DNA of 64,000 bases from Todiramphus chloris collaris. Taxonomy: Eukaryota; Chordata; Aves; Coraciiformes; Alcedinidae. The stretch is from positions 547,248-611,247 of the forward strand of contig JANVCC010000183.1 in assembly GCA_025345505.1 (NCBI GenBank), read 5' to 3'. Below are positions 1 through 13,600 of the stretch, in pieces. The notes below the pieces were generated by a model, which was given only the letters and a program-made list of their open reading frames with translations, was not told where the DNA came from and made no database searches. Position 1 is the first letter of the stretch. Each line of letters begins with the position of its first letter. The translations under genes and the position numbers were made by a program.

Positions 1-718
1 AGCTCCATAAAAATAAACCTCTGGTTCTTAAATATAAAATTTTTTAAAGTTGTTACAGGTTAGGTTGGAGATGGGTTTTTCAGAAATAAGTTGCTTTAAC
101 TCCATTTCAAGTCCTCCCAACTGTACATTAAAAAGAGGCTCAGCTGACCTCTTGAAGTGCCTACGCTAAAGGCACTTAAGAGAAGAGCCAACTAAAACAC
201 TACACCAAACCAAAAATTCTGTACCATCCTAAAAGAAGCTCAGACTATCTGTAATATATACACACAAAGAAGAGCATGAGAAATCATTCAGATTAATGGC
301 AACAATCTTATGTTTCAGAAGGAAATATCAAAATTAGAAACAAACGACGACGGAAAACAAAAAAAAAATTAATCTATTGCATATCTGTAGTAATCAAGGA
401 TTTACAAAAGAACTCATCAGAAGCCATTTCCCCCCGAAGTGCATTTCTGTTGCATCGTCTGTAATACAATGGCGCATTTTACAAGTTTAAAATATCATCT
501 GTACATACCAGATATTTCAGCCCGGGTGAACGTTCACCGGGGCAACAGTAAAAACAGCAGACATTTCCAAGACAATTAAGCTGATATTGACAAAGTAGTA
601 AGGCCATAGCTATTTAACTACAGTAAAGCATTGATTAAGTCACTTATTTGCTACTGATCTGCCACAGTATCATCTTTCTCTTCTGGTTAATAGTGGCTTT
701 TTTTTTTTTTTTAAATTA

Positions 719-724
719 TTTATT
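719..724 (-). terminator. Candidate poly(A) signal for LARP4
   Basis: TTTATT on the plus strand reads AATAAA on the minus strand, about 3.6 kb past the stop. I found no other exact minus-strand AATAAA in 1-4330. The flanking A/T homopolymers make it uncertain. Confidence 0.35.
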
Positions 725-2436
725 TTTTTTTAAAACTACTGCTAAAAATGCAACAATATACTGTTAAAAACTAAATTTTTTAAAAAAAAAAAAAATAAAG
801 AACAAACCAAAAAAAGAAAAACCCCAACAAAACAAAAAACACAAAGCTAGCAGGAATGTAAGATACTATAAAACTAACTTAATTTTAGAAATCAGAAGGA
901 AAATAAAAAGAAACAACTTTTTGCACTTTTAATTTTACTATCACATGCAATTAATTACTTCTCTTTTTCACTCCCCAGCAGAAGAGCAGCCTGATCTTTT
1001 CTTTTTTTTTCATTTGGAAAAGATCTTCACCCGGGAAGCGCGCTCCTGTAGCTAACAAAAGCCGACACGCTCTGGAAACGAGTCACAGTTCCCACAACTG
1101 AAAAGTTGCACGTGATTTGCACCTTCTGGTCCCCGCTGTCAGCGGAGCAGGAAAATCTGTCTGTACCTCGTGAGGTGAGCTGCCCAGAAGGAACCGCTGA
1201 GAACTGTTCCCCAGCTGTTGAACGAGGGACAGTTGTCACCTCTGCTGCCATCCCAGCTCCCCAGGGATCGCTTTGTCCCCGATTCCCCCGGTCTGTCAGA
1301 AGAGGTGAACTCTGCGGGCAGAGACACGACAGCCCGAGCCCGTCACGGGGATGCGGGTGTAGCAGCTACAGCCCGGCCGAGTTCTACGCTTGCCATGCGA
1401 TGTGGGTACTGCAGGGTAACTTGCACATGAAACGAGGGTTTTCACAGCCTTTAGAGTTACCTGGTTATTCCACAACCCCCCAACACACAGAAGATTAGGA
1501 TAAAAACACCAAACCCCACAGTTCTAAATGGTAGCAGGGGGAGGGGGAGAAGGGAAACGGTAACATTAAATCCTCACACACAGGTAGGAAATAAATAATG
1601 ATGAGCGCCCTAAACTGAGAGAAGTTTGAATATGCTGGAAAAAGCCAAGAGCTTTACAGCCTTATTTGCACACACTGTACACGAGCCATGATCTGCTGCT
1701 GGAAAATGCACACCCAGGACACACAACACACCCTCCCCATAGCCGAGTGTTTCCAACCACCTTACCAAAGATCCAACTGCAGCTGGTGGGGGTCTTTTGT
1801 GTTTTTGTTTGTCGTTTGGTTTTTTTTTTTTTCCTCTCACACATCTAATAAATGAAGTCACGTTTCACAATCAGGACAAATCCAGCTGCTGTCAGCACTA
1901 CGGGGTTATTCGACACGCTGCCCTGACAGCGGGCGCCTGCGTGGATCGCAATTATTTAGCAATCCCCTTCCCCACAGAGGCCAGAGCTGCGTACAAGCCT
2001 CTTCCCAAATCCCTCCTCCTGCTCCGAGCGGCAGTGAGCAGCTCACAGCAGCCACCGGGACAGCACACATCAATCCTAAGGACTCTGTGACCATCACACG
2101 AGTTCGTTTTCTCCCGTTTGACTGCAGCAATTGTTCATAGCCTTCAAAAACGGTTCAAAATTAACTCAGATATCACTGCATTTCAGAACTTAACACTGAA
2201 GTATTCCCACTTCTCTATCATTCCAACACATGTAACCTTATCGAAAGAAACAGCGCAGGGTCCTCTCCGCACCCTGGAACTGCAGAGGTGTGATCAATGA
2301 TTTCATCTTTTTTACTAAATTAAAAACAAAACCCAACAACAAAAACACAAAAAACAACAACAGCAAAACCTCCCCAACCCAGTACAGGTAGTTTAAAAGT
2401 GAATAATGATTTTGGTTTGTTTTTTTGTGGGTTTTT

Positions 2437-2468
<32 letters not shown>

Positions 2469-2469
2469 A
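2437..2469. repeat. (TA)n microsatellite in LARP4 3' UTR
   Basis: A TA dinucleotide tract of about 33 bp with one G interruption. A second, shorter TA tract lies at about 2580-2600. Confidence 0.9.
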
Positions 2470-4330
2470 CATGCGTAGAAATGAACAGTTAACTGCATAA
2501 ATACATTATATCGTGTTATGAATCAAATCAAAGCAACTGCCAAGCTGAATAATAAGTTAGAGAAATGACAACTCTGGCTTTATATATATATATATTTATA
2601 AAAATAGATATGAGTGTTCTCCAAGCAGTTGATAGAGAAGTGCCTACCGAGGAAGAAGTCACCAAGGGTTATCTGGCTAAGAAATCAGAAGATGAAAAAT
2701 GTTCACAGTTATTTTAACTGCCACTTACATTCATTCTACTGGCAACACTAGCATATATTACTAAGATGTTTACTGTATATATCACAATTGAGTTTTCCAG
2801 TGTTCACAACTTACGACTTTAAATTTGTACACTTGCTATTCACTAAAAAAAAAGGTAAAAAGAAAAAAAAAGTGTGATTCTTACTGCTGGAAGCTACTTT
2901 TCCCCAAGACTTTAAACAGAACTTTGAACCCTGGCATGCTGATTTTGGCAGATTAATGCACTGAATTCTCCTATTTCGGTCGTTTATGGTAATCACCTTT
3001 AAACTTAACCACTTGCTCTGCGGTAGTGTTGCAAATTCAGTCAGCATACAGCTAAGCAAGATGATGCCACCTTTCGAGTAGCTTCTCTGAACACGAGGGA
3101 TTTTAACTTTCTGTCTTTAGTTCACTTTTAACAGTTAAAAGAAGTCAGTTCCTACCAGATCAGCTGTAAACAACGAGTTCCCAGCACGCGTACACCCTGA
3201 TTTCTGGTATACAGCATCCATCACCCTACTCCAGAACACCACGATCGGTCAGTACGTAGAAAACCAGCCTTGTCTCCAAGGTGAGAGCCCTCCAAAGATA
3301 GCAGCTCAACCCTGCTGGGGCTGACCAGAGCTCCCAGCAGCAAGGAGCTGGAATCCACAGCTCTTCATTGGTACGCTAACATCAAGCACTGCGTAGCCAC
3401 CCATCAACCCTAGACTGGGCCTGCCTCAGGAAAACATACTGAGAGAAATGCATAGAGGTTTGTAACAAAGATCAGAGAAAGTAACAAGCAAGAAATAAAA
3501 AGAAAAAAAAAACAAAACAAAAAAATAAACATCCAAACACACACCTAAGTTGCCCTCAAAAGGAGGCAAGGAAAAAGGGAGAGTTAAAAATCCTGACATG
3601 CTCCCTTCTGCCTCCTTCCAGTTGCGTCTAGAAGACAATTTCTGCCGTCCACGTGCTCTGATCTACAATCGAGTATCCTGTAAAACTGAAGTTTGAAAAG
3701 CTTGCTGAATGAATTATCAGTAAGGTCAAGAGACTCTACTTCAAGCTGGAAACACAAAGTTTACTACAGTAGTACATTCAGGTTCTCATCAGTGACTAAG
3801 TCCTGACAACAGTATCCGGCTGCACTCGCTCCACTCACGCTGACCCAGCGCCTCAGCCGCAGGCGTCTCTGCAATGCAAGGCCCTCCGTGGCAGACACAG
3901 CAGCCGCCAAGCCAAGTGTTAAATAGGTTAAAAAAAAAGTTCTAATTTTACAGAAATGCTCATTTTTCAAAAAATAATATTCTCTTATCCGTTTCCTCCT
4001 AAGCTGAGGGACAGGTTAACTTGTCAATGCTCTCACTTCGTCCAAGCGCTAGCTTCACAACCCCAAAACTGATTTCAAGCAGAAAACCCTCTGCAAATTA
4101 AAAACAAAAAAAATACAAAAATTATAATCTCTATATTTATATCGATTGGAATCCTCCAGCATTTGTGAAATCACTTTTAGAGATGAATTTTGGGACCCTC
4201 CACAACTTCTCCACACAAGCCATGCTCCAGTTCCATATTCCCCTTCACGAATACTCCTTTCTCACAGTCTCCTTTGCTGCTCATTAGTCCACAGCTCAAA
4301 TTAAACAGAGAATAATTGGCTGGACAAGCG

Positions 4331-4669
4331 TTACTTTGGTGACCGGGGTGGCACGTACTGCTCCTTGCCGACGCGTCGAGGTGCTCCCTGAGGCGATGAT
4401 CTGCGTCCAAACTGGCGCCTCTGTTCCCTGATTTTCCCAGCAGCTCCCCTGGGAGGCCCGTTGCCTCGGAATCCAGAATAATCCTTCATTCGACCTTCCA
4501 CCTTTTCGTGAACCTTCTCGGAAGCCTTCTCAGGTGTGCCGTTCTCTTCCGTTTTGGCAGGGGGAACTATGTTGGTGCGATGCTCCCGAAGAGGCTGAAC
4601 GGGAACCGGAGGAGGAGGCTCCTTTGGGGGCTTCTGGCAAACTTCAGCGTAGCTCAGCTTGCGCGGCTC
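4331..4669 (-). CDS. LARP4: LARP4 terminal coding exon 16 (residues 618-729 and stop)
   Basis: The acceptor CTGAAG precedes [20 protein letters not shown]. Then come [23 protein letters not shown] and the C-terminal [12 protein letters not shown], followed by TAA at 4333-4331. Matches the end of human LARP4. Confidence 0.96.
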   Translation of the reverse strand, partial: EPRKLSYAEVCQKPPKEPPPPVPVQPLREHRTNIVPPAKTEENGTPEKASEKVHEKVEGRMKDYSGFRGNGPPRGAAGKIREQRRQFGRRSSPQGAPRRVGKEQYVPPRSPK

Positions 4670-7600
4670 CTTCAGCACCGGGGGAGAAGAGCAAGGTTTA
4701 CACCGCGGAACTACCCCGTGACTCTCCTCCAGCCTACCCCAGGCACGGCAGCAAGAACGCCTACAGCCAGCGACTGCACCACAGCTTGAGCACACAAGAA
4801 GCTCCTGGGTGCAGCCAAGAGGAAGCTCCCCTCATTCCCCACTCTCTCCCTGCTCCGAGCCTCACCTGCACGGCCCCAGCAGGAGCTGTACTTGCGCTCG
4901 AAGGCGAGGTGGGACTTGGCCTTGGTGGCTTCACTGCGCTGACGGGAGAGACCGATGCTGGCGGGGAAGCCTGGCTTGGGACATCCTTCTGAGCAGCCAC
5001 TTCTTCCGGTTTACTGTCAGGCTGAGCTGTGCTGCTAAAACCAGAACAACTGAACGTTACAACCAACTAATGCAGAAGATAATGCTTGAGAAAGGGTTTT
5101 CTTTCTCTGGAGCCACAACTACAATCTTTACAGAACAGGACGGTTCAGCCACTACCACCACAATTTCTTACTTCCATTGAGCGACCTCTAGAGAAGTCGC
5201 TCACCACAGACAGAGAAGAAACAACCCGAGTTATTGTCGCCTTGGCAGCAGCCAGCCTGTGCTAGAACATCCCGACTCACGTGATCAGCATTACCTTAAC
5301 ACCACAGCTTCAGTCTGGCTCTGGGAACTCCCACTCGTCACAGGCTGGGGGACAGTGCTGGGCGTCTGGTCTTCCTGAGCAGGAGCTGGGCAGCTGGGCA
5401 GCAAATCTTTGCTTTCCTGCACAGAAAGGATAACATTTCAAAATAGGGGAAGATGGCAGATGTGCTTAAATTCCCCCTTGATGTGCCAATCCAAGACATC
5501 CCAGAGTTTATTCCAAAACACCATGAGCTTACAGCATTAATGACAGAAGCTTCTGTTAATCCCTGCAAAGAGCCAAGAAGATCCAAGACCAGAAAGACAG
5601 AGGATGCACCATTATGTTAACAAACACCTTGGGGTGTTTAAAGCACCGGAAGGTGCAGCTCTGCTGCAATCTGCTTCGCGAGGCGGGGCGAAGGGAGAGG
5701 GCCGAAGCACAGAGCCGAGCTAGTACCTTTTCCTTGCAGACTCCTTTAACAACATCGGACATCCTGCTCTCCAGCACAGGCTCGCCCGGTGTTTTTGCTG
5801 TGCTGCCAGGCAAAGGGGGGAAATTTGATGCTAGCAAGTCAAACTTTGGTGTCTGAGTCTTTGTTTCTGCTGAAGGCTGAGGTCTCTAGAGAAAGAAAAT
5901 ACCCGTTAGAGTCATAACGCCCAACATCAGAAGTGATCACAGAATCATTTGGGTTGGAAGAGACCTTGGAAGATCAAGTCCAACCACGAACCCAGTACTG
6001 CCAGGTCACCGCTAAACCGCATCCCTCAGCACCACATCTCCAAGGCTTTGCAACCCCTCCAGAGATGGGGACTCCACCACTTCCCAGCTGCTCTGCCCCA
6101 GTTTGGAGCATTGCCGGGGGTTGTCGTGACCCAAGGGCAGGACCCAGCACTTGGCCTTGGTGAACCTCAGCCCATCGATCCAGCCCAGCCAGGTCCCTCT
6201 GGAGGGCCTCCTGACCTTCACACACATCAACACAGCTCAAGTATTGACTTTTAAATCAGGGAATTTCCTAAAAATAGTGAATATCCACAACAGAATCTGA
6301 GAACTGAAGGACTACGCCATTCCTTCAATAAATGCAAAGCCAACACACTGCACTTTGTGCAACCCTTTGCAAAGAGGGAAGCGGAACTTACTGAAACCCG
6401 GTCGTCTTCCCGTCTCCTCCGACCTCGGAACACATTCCTCCTTTAAAGGCAAAAACCAGTCAGTAAGTGCATGGAGCCAGCCGAGGCACACGCTTGTCTG
6501 CACACAGGAGAGCCTGCGGCGGGGGATTTAGAGCGGCCTCCTGACATCTCTCAAGGTACAGCTCTGGGATGCCCCCCATCTTCAGGAGGGGTCAGAGCTC
6601 TGACACTCTGGGAACATAGCCAATGTGGGGAACAATTTCTCTTGTCTCTCCCTGTGGTGGGGGACCCTAGAGCCCCGTCTCGGAACAAGCACGGTGACAG
6701 TGAAACTGTAAGGTTACAGAACAGTATCCTGTAATTTTGTAGTAATGAACTTACTCATCTGATTTCTCACCTAATCTGTTTTGGTCACTTATTTAAGTGT
6801 CTAAACCCTGGATTAACAGACAAAAGATAAAACCAGTTGACCTTGCAATGTTTAGGAGCATCAAATTCCCCAGCCGAGAGCTTGCTTATTATTTACAGCA
6901 GCACAAATACCAACTTCACTCCAACAGCTGGGGACAAATCAGGCAGTTCTGAAACAAAGACACCCCACTATCTTACTGCAAGGTGTTTGTCAGAACAGCT
7001 ACAAGCCATACAGCCAGGCAGGAAGCAATCCTGCTCCCAGTTTATCATGCCTCATTTATTTAGAGTACTGTCTTCTCCTGGTTAGTCTTGAGAGAAATAT
7101 GTACGGTGCCAACGGTTGATGATCCTTGGCTCCCTCAAGCCACCCGAACGTCCCACGGCCACGCTCCAGCCGCACCGTGTGTCACGGTGAGAAATGGCGG
7201 GCACAGCTCTTTACCTGCCCCTGCCGACACCGTAATCGCCGTTCTGCTCCATCTGCGCCGTGGGAGAATCCTTCTGGGAATAGCCGGGGTCTTGGTGCCC
7301 GCTCAGCGCGCCACTGTGCCGCTCCGTAACGAAGCTCCTCGAGCTGGCTCTGTTCAGTGGTCCGTCCCCCACGGGCATGGCACCCACAGCAGCTGGACCC
7401 TCCGCAGCGTGCTCGGAGCTGCTGGACGATCGGAAGTGAGGCTTCACACTGCGGGACACAGAGCAGCACTTGGGTAATCCAGAGGCTAAACAGCAAGAGG
7501 CAAAACTACCAGCAACTACGGTTAACTGGGATCTGACAAGGAAGGAGGAGGTCAGGGAGCACTGGAACTCCAGCAGCGAAGCAGTTTCCTACACACATTT

Positions 7601-10600
7601 CTCAAGAACCACAAAATGATTCTTCCTTACCTCCATCTATTACTTTTGTTACAGTTTTATTGCAGCCTCCTCTCCTCTCAAGTGTTGCCATTCAAAGAAA
7701 ACATTGAAATCACTGCCCAAGTGATACCAAAGTGGGGGGTGGACCAAACCCCGCACTCCACCCTACCCCCCTGCAAATGAAACCTAGGGATGGGAGAAGA
7801 GCCAGAACAACCCAAAGAGGGACTGTCCATCTGTCAGGGTATTACAAAGATCTGGAGAAACAAGCCAAGACTGGGGAACAAACTGATCTGGCCACAAGCA
7901 GAAAGACCAAACAGAAACAAGAAGCCAGGAGTAGCTGACAAGTGAACAGGCTGGGGTAGCTGAGAGCCCACCTCCCCGAGAGCCTGGAAAGCCAGGACCT
8001 CAGGTAGCTGAGAGCCCACCTCCCCNNNNNNNNNNAGAGCCTGGAAAGCCAGGACCTCAGGTAGCTGAGAGCCCACCTCCCCAAGAGCCTGGAGAGCTAG
8101 GACCTCAGCCTTGCTGCTCCTGATCCCAAACACCCCTCGTGTTTACTCTGCAGTTTGCAACACCCCAGAGGTTTTATCCAGTTCTTGATTACTCAGCAGT
8201 AAAGCTGCTTGCCCTCTGGACACAGATGCAGCTACGCAGGCTCAGAGTTTCTGCAAGTTCAGGCTCAGGGTCTCACATGCAGAACTACCCAGAAAAACTC
8301 TCACCTACTGTAACAGGGGAGTTTTCTGGCACAGCTTCCAAACTACCTCCCACTTCTGCACCTCGCTGTCCTTTCCACACAGCATCAACCGGTGCTGGCA
8401 AGTGAGGCAAGGACCTTAAACCCTTTCTCCTCAGGCTAATGTAAGGACAGAAGGAGAGTTTTGAGGCATGGACCTTAAACCCTTTCTCCTCAGGCTAATT
8501 TAAGGACAGAAGGAGGGTTTTGAGGCAAGGACCTTAAACTCTTTCTCCTCAGGCTAATTTAAGGACAGAAGGAGGGTTTTTCAGGCTTATTGTTTTTAAG
8601 CAATCTCATGACAACGTTCCACGCAATCGGAAGAAATTCTCCCACTGCCAAAGTAGGGTTCTTGTCCAGGAGGAGAAGTTAACTTCACCACATGATCTCC
8701 TACAGAGTCATCAAGGAGCAGCCTGTAAAACAGGCCTTTCTTTCAAGGGACCATAAATCACACAGCTTTTGGTTTCTCTAAGCTAAGCCAAAACAGGAAG
8801 GCACGTTGTGGATTCCACAGCCCCTAGACTGCCTAACAAAGAGGTAGTTTCCTCCCAGCTTCCACCAATAAACTCGTTCCCTCCCATTTAGAGAATTTAA
8901 GTTGGGGGGAAGAGGAAGGAAAATAGGAGTATTCAACACATGACAAATTATCACGGTAGCACTGAATCAGAACAGCAGCAGGCAACGCGGCTGTAGCTGC
9001 AGCAGCCTCCTCCCCCTGCTCTGCAGGCACCTTCTGGTGTTTTAAACATCAGCTCCACCACTACCTGATGGACTTCTCCACAGCCTTGCAGTTAACAGCT
9101 GCAAGCTTTGCAACATTTCATACCTAACCAGAAAAAGTAACAAAAAAGATCAGCTCTTAACAGTCCAATTCAAGTGGTCAAATTAATCTGCTTAGCCAGA
9201 GACAAATATCAACTCAACCACCACGGGAACCGAGGATTCTCTGGTACAGAGGCTCAATCTTCTTTTCCCACAAGGATGTTGCAACAAATCAGGGCAAAAT
9301 AAATATGACGGGCTTAAACAAATGTTTAGCTACAGAGAAAAATCCAGCGTTTAACTATTGACTGCCTGGGTGACAACACAAATCGAGCTCACCGAGCCAG
9401 CACAGAAACCCAAAAGCAGCAGCTGGATGAACCCCACTGAACAAGCTCTTCTGTAGTTCAAGAGAAGATACGCTGAACAAAGACTAACTCCTACCTCACA
9501 GCTTCAAGAAGCATTAAGAACCAGTTTTAAGGCCCCAAGAAGGTTAATTTTTCCACCAAAGACCACAGGGAGGAGGAGGTAAAACAACTGAATTCTTCCA
9601 TTTTGTTCAGATCATTCTTAACGTGGCAGAGTCTCGAGTCATTGTTCAGCCCTCAGATCTCATAATCTTACCCGTCATTGAGAAGGCCACAATCTTGTCT
9701 GGGCAGAAGAGCAAAGCAGAAAAGATAAGGAAAGATAAGAAAGGAAAAAAAAATAAATAAAAGCAGAGAGAAGGAAAGATGATGTGAGAGGGGGAAAAGA
9801 AGGAAAAGCGTGAAGTGCAGGCTGCCCAGACCACAGACTGTTGGACCTGTTCTCTCTTAGCGCGATACTCGATCATCACTGGGCCGAAGCTTTGAGGCTG
9901 CGTCTCGCTGCTCCCCCAGCAGAGCCCTGCTTCTGCAGGAATCCTGCCCGAGCAGCACGCACGCCCACTGCCAGGAAGGGAAGATTTATTACTGCTAAAC
10001 CAGAGCTTTCTACCAGCGTTAAGGCTGAGCAAGACTGGCAGGAAAGATAAGACAACCAAGACAGACCAGCAGAACCTGCCCACACTTGAGCCTAAGGCTA
10101 GAACTTGAAACTTTCATTTGTAAAAATGATTTTGAACACAGGCAGAAGAGTTTTGAAAACTTCAGGATTACAGCAGTGTGATTTCCAAGGCAGCAGAGAA
10201 CGCCTGGGCAATTCATGTTTGGGTAGATACAGTTCTTGCACAGTTCCAGCCTCGGTGCCTCTGAGAGGGTCTGGACACAGACGTTTACAGGCTTTCAGTT
10301 TGGGCAAATTTAAGACATAAAAAAAAAAAAGGAAAACAAAAAAACCAAACCCTTTATTAAAAGCTCTTAGTTGGGAGCTAAGCAGCTGTCTCTGAATCAG
10401 CTGCCCCAAGCAGAGTCACAGAACCAGTTTCACAGCCTGTATCAGAACTCTGCTGAGTCACCGCAGAGCAAGTCCTGAAGTTCACCTTCTGCCAACAGCC
10501 ACAAACCTCAACGGCAGCGCGAAAGCTCCGACGGTGCCGGCAGCTGGCGGCCGACTCCTCAGACAATCCAAAAAGCAATTCCCAAGCTCCCAGCCCGCAT

Positions 10601-13600
10601 GCTGAGCGCAGTGAAAGCGCTTGCAAATAAAACCATTCCCACCCCCACAAACAGATTACTACTCCGTTGTATTTACAGAGTAACTGTTCCAGCAAACACA
10701 AAGCCTTTTCCTCCTCCCCAGTGTTTATATCTGGACTGAGTCCTGACAGTTATCAGGGAAGATGGGGATAAGGCAAACCAATTCCAGTCACGGGCTCGGC
10801 ATCAAGCGGCGTGAGCAGGCAGCAGCCAGGGCTGCGGAACCAGAGCGGCTCTCCGTAAGGCTAACCACTCAACAGAACAGCTTACGTTTCTGCTGTGGGA
10901 GTTTAGAATCTGTGTGTAACAAACGTAATTAGAAGCATTACCTTAAGAGGAAGCTATTTATTTGTCTGCAGAAATTCCTCGGAGGCTTTTCGAGGGGTTA
11001 CCTTTGCTCTCTCCAGCACACATCTCCAGCACTTTAGGGTCTTAAGCTGCCGCCTCGATTTTATTTTTTAAATCAAGTTGAAAAACGTCAGACACATTTG
11101 ATACACAGCATCAGTATCCTAGTCCCATCAGAAGGCACTGTGTTTTACAAAGGCAAGGAACACTTTGGGATCTCCACACTGTAAATTCTCAGCGAGCAAA
11201 CAACTGACAGAGCTATCTTACCGATTTCTATGGAATGGGCGACCTATACTCAAAGAAGCAGCATTTGTTTTATATGATCCTGGTGTATTAAAGCCATTCA
11301 CAAATCCACCGTTAGGAAAGGGGGCCTGCAACAGACAGAACAGTCTCAATGGCTGAACTAAAAAGAAAAACGTTTGCAGTTTCATGAGATCAGCTTCAGC
11401 AGTTATTCAGCTAGTCTGGGCTATCGGATCCACTACAGCGTAAGCTTGCTACTAAAGAAACCCCACCAGGTTAACAATCTGCACATCTACCTTCGCCTCA
11501 GAGTCCTCCTGCTGCTGGAAGAGCTACAGAACTCCCCCAGTACCGCTAGCTACCGGCTAACAGAGTTTCACAAGGAAATTTCTTGAAGTAAATGACAGGC
11601 AATGGTGGGACGTGCAGCCTCTCCGACCATCTCACGCTACCGGGGCCACGACGTAACGTCGAGCATCGTAACATCAGAGGGATCCGCCTCGAAACCCCAT
11701 GTGCTCTGGAGCTGGCAAGCCCGCTAACGCTACTGCTCTGCTAACCCAACGATCCCTGCTGACCGGGGCTCCCTCCCCTCGCTTCCAGCAGCTCTCACTC
11801 ACCAGTGGTGTTTCAAAGTAAGGTGCGGGATTTGGAGACCACGTCTGAGGCACGATGCTGTAGATGGAGTACTGCTGAGGGCTATATACAGGCTGCATAA
11901 ACAGCGGGGAGGCAAACTGTGCTTGGGTTTGAACCGGCTGAGTGTAGACGCTGGAATCCACCACCCGGTAACCGTTCTTCGCGAAAAACGTGTTGATGGC
12001 TTTTATCCTGGCCTGCAAGACAGCGAACGGCACCGCGCGCGTTACCGGGGGGGACCGCGCCACCTTTCCTGCCTACTGAAACGAGAGCAGAAGGGATGCC
12101 CAGAGGACGTAGGTTCATTGCTGCTTACAAATTAAAAAATAGATCAATCCTGGTTACATTCGTGCTAAAGGAAAGGGGAGGAGTTTAAGATCAACTCTGC
12201 TGTACACAGCAGCAACTGCCCAGAGCCCAATCCTGACAGCTCCTCTCCTGGTGCCAACAGCTCGCTCCAGCCCCATCTGTAGAGCAGCCGACTCAAGCTA
12301 GAGACTCCTAAGGGCAAGAGCCCCTCTCCTGAGCTCTGCAGACCCAGATTCTGGGGAAGGAGGAGAAGGGACAACAAAACAGGAATGTATTTCACGCCTC
12401 ATGGGAAGCAGCACTGGGAACAATCAGCAGCCACTGAACGGTAATTTTTCCAAGCTACCCACAACCTCCATCAAGTTGAGAGCCTACAGAGCAAGAGTGA
12501 GGACCTACCCCTTAGCTCCCCCCCAAACGCAGACTGTCATTCAAATACAAATGGTAATATAATTTGAGTCAAATTAAAACGCATAAGAAGCAGTCTCACC
12601 ATTACTGGCTTGCCCTGAAAGGTTTTCACTTCTTCCCTTAAGTATTTAAATGCCTGCAGATAAAAAAAAAGATGAACATCAGACCACCTTGATAAAACTA
12701 CTTCCTAAAGAATATTCCATGATTTATGAAGTCACTATTCCATGCAGAGCAACGTGCTTCCCTGCTGGCTGCCCTCAACACAACATCTCTAATTCAGGCA
12801 GCTCTGGCCAGAGAGCACTGAGCCAAGAAGCAAACACAGAAATTCTAACCCCGCAATCTCCCAACTTTCTTCTCTATTCACTACAACTTGACAACAACCT
12901 CTTAAAATAACAGAAGGGGGATCAGTAAATAAACCTCTCTTTCTCACTACAGGAAGCACGTGCACAGTTCTGTTGAGCAGGGGAAGCATTACTAACAACA
13001 CCGAGATGCCATTGAGAGCTGAAAGCAGCCTTACCTGTTGTGCATCTGTATCTGACTGGAATGTAACGTACCAGTTGTTGTTGTGAGCAAACTCACAGCT
13101 TATCACTTTGGGGCAGTTTTCATTTTTAAACAGAGCCTTAACCTCCTGGGAAGAGAAGAAGTCAGGCAGTTAAGGGGACTGAGCTCTGAACTGTAAACTG
13201 AGCACCAAACCAACACAAGTTTACACTCCAGGTGGAGTGCTTTACTCCTGCTTTCTTTCTGCTGCAGCTTTCCCTTGACCAGGGGTGTTTTTATCTCCCC
13301 ACAGCTCTGCCAGACACCAAATTACCTTCCACTTGTTTCTGAACCTGAGAGTACCAGCCCAGAGCTCCCCAGCTAAAAAGCAGCAGGCCCATCTGGCATG
13401 AAAATCAAGAGCAGCACAGAAACAGAGATATTCCTCTATGAAAGAGGTAGCAAAAACGTGGCTTGACATCAGGAGAGTCATCTACACAACGATTCCAGAC
13501 CAAGGTAACCTGACAGCTTTGCAATAATCAGATTTTAGAGAGCGAGCGAAGCGGCGCTCGGTGTTTGCATTAAAAGAACTAATTAAAAATGCTAGCAGAC

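Larger units (their letters stand above)
1..4330 (-). other. LARP4: LARP4 3' UTR (inferred; distal end not fixed)
   Basis: AT-rich sequence directly downstream of the LARP4 stop, with no credible exon or ORF. It contains long poly-T/poly-A runs and two (TA)n tracts. A minus-strand AATAAA is present (TTTATT on the plus strand at 719-724), but it lies in a homopolymer-rich stretch and may not be used. The human 3' UTR is several kilobases long, so most of this interval is plausibly transcribed. Nothing else was recognised in 1-4330. Confidence 0.65.
7449..11221 (-). other. LARP4 intron 10
   Basis: A 3.8-kb intron with valid GT/AG ends. Apart from the 48-bp and 59-bp tandem repeats and an A-rich run near 10319-10350, I see no gene, RNA or mobile element in it. 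Confidence 0.85.

Noticed and set aside
7955..8107. Possible CRISPR-like or regularly spaced repeat array
   Set aside because: Units are directly contiguous 48-bp tandem copies without unique spacers, in an avian intron.
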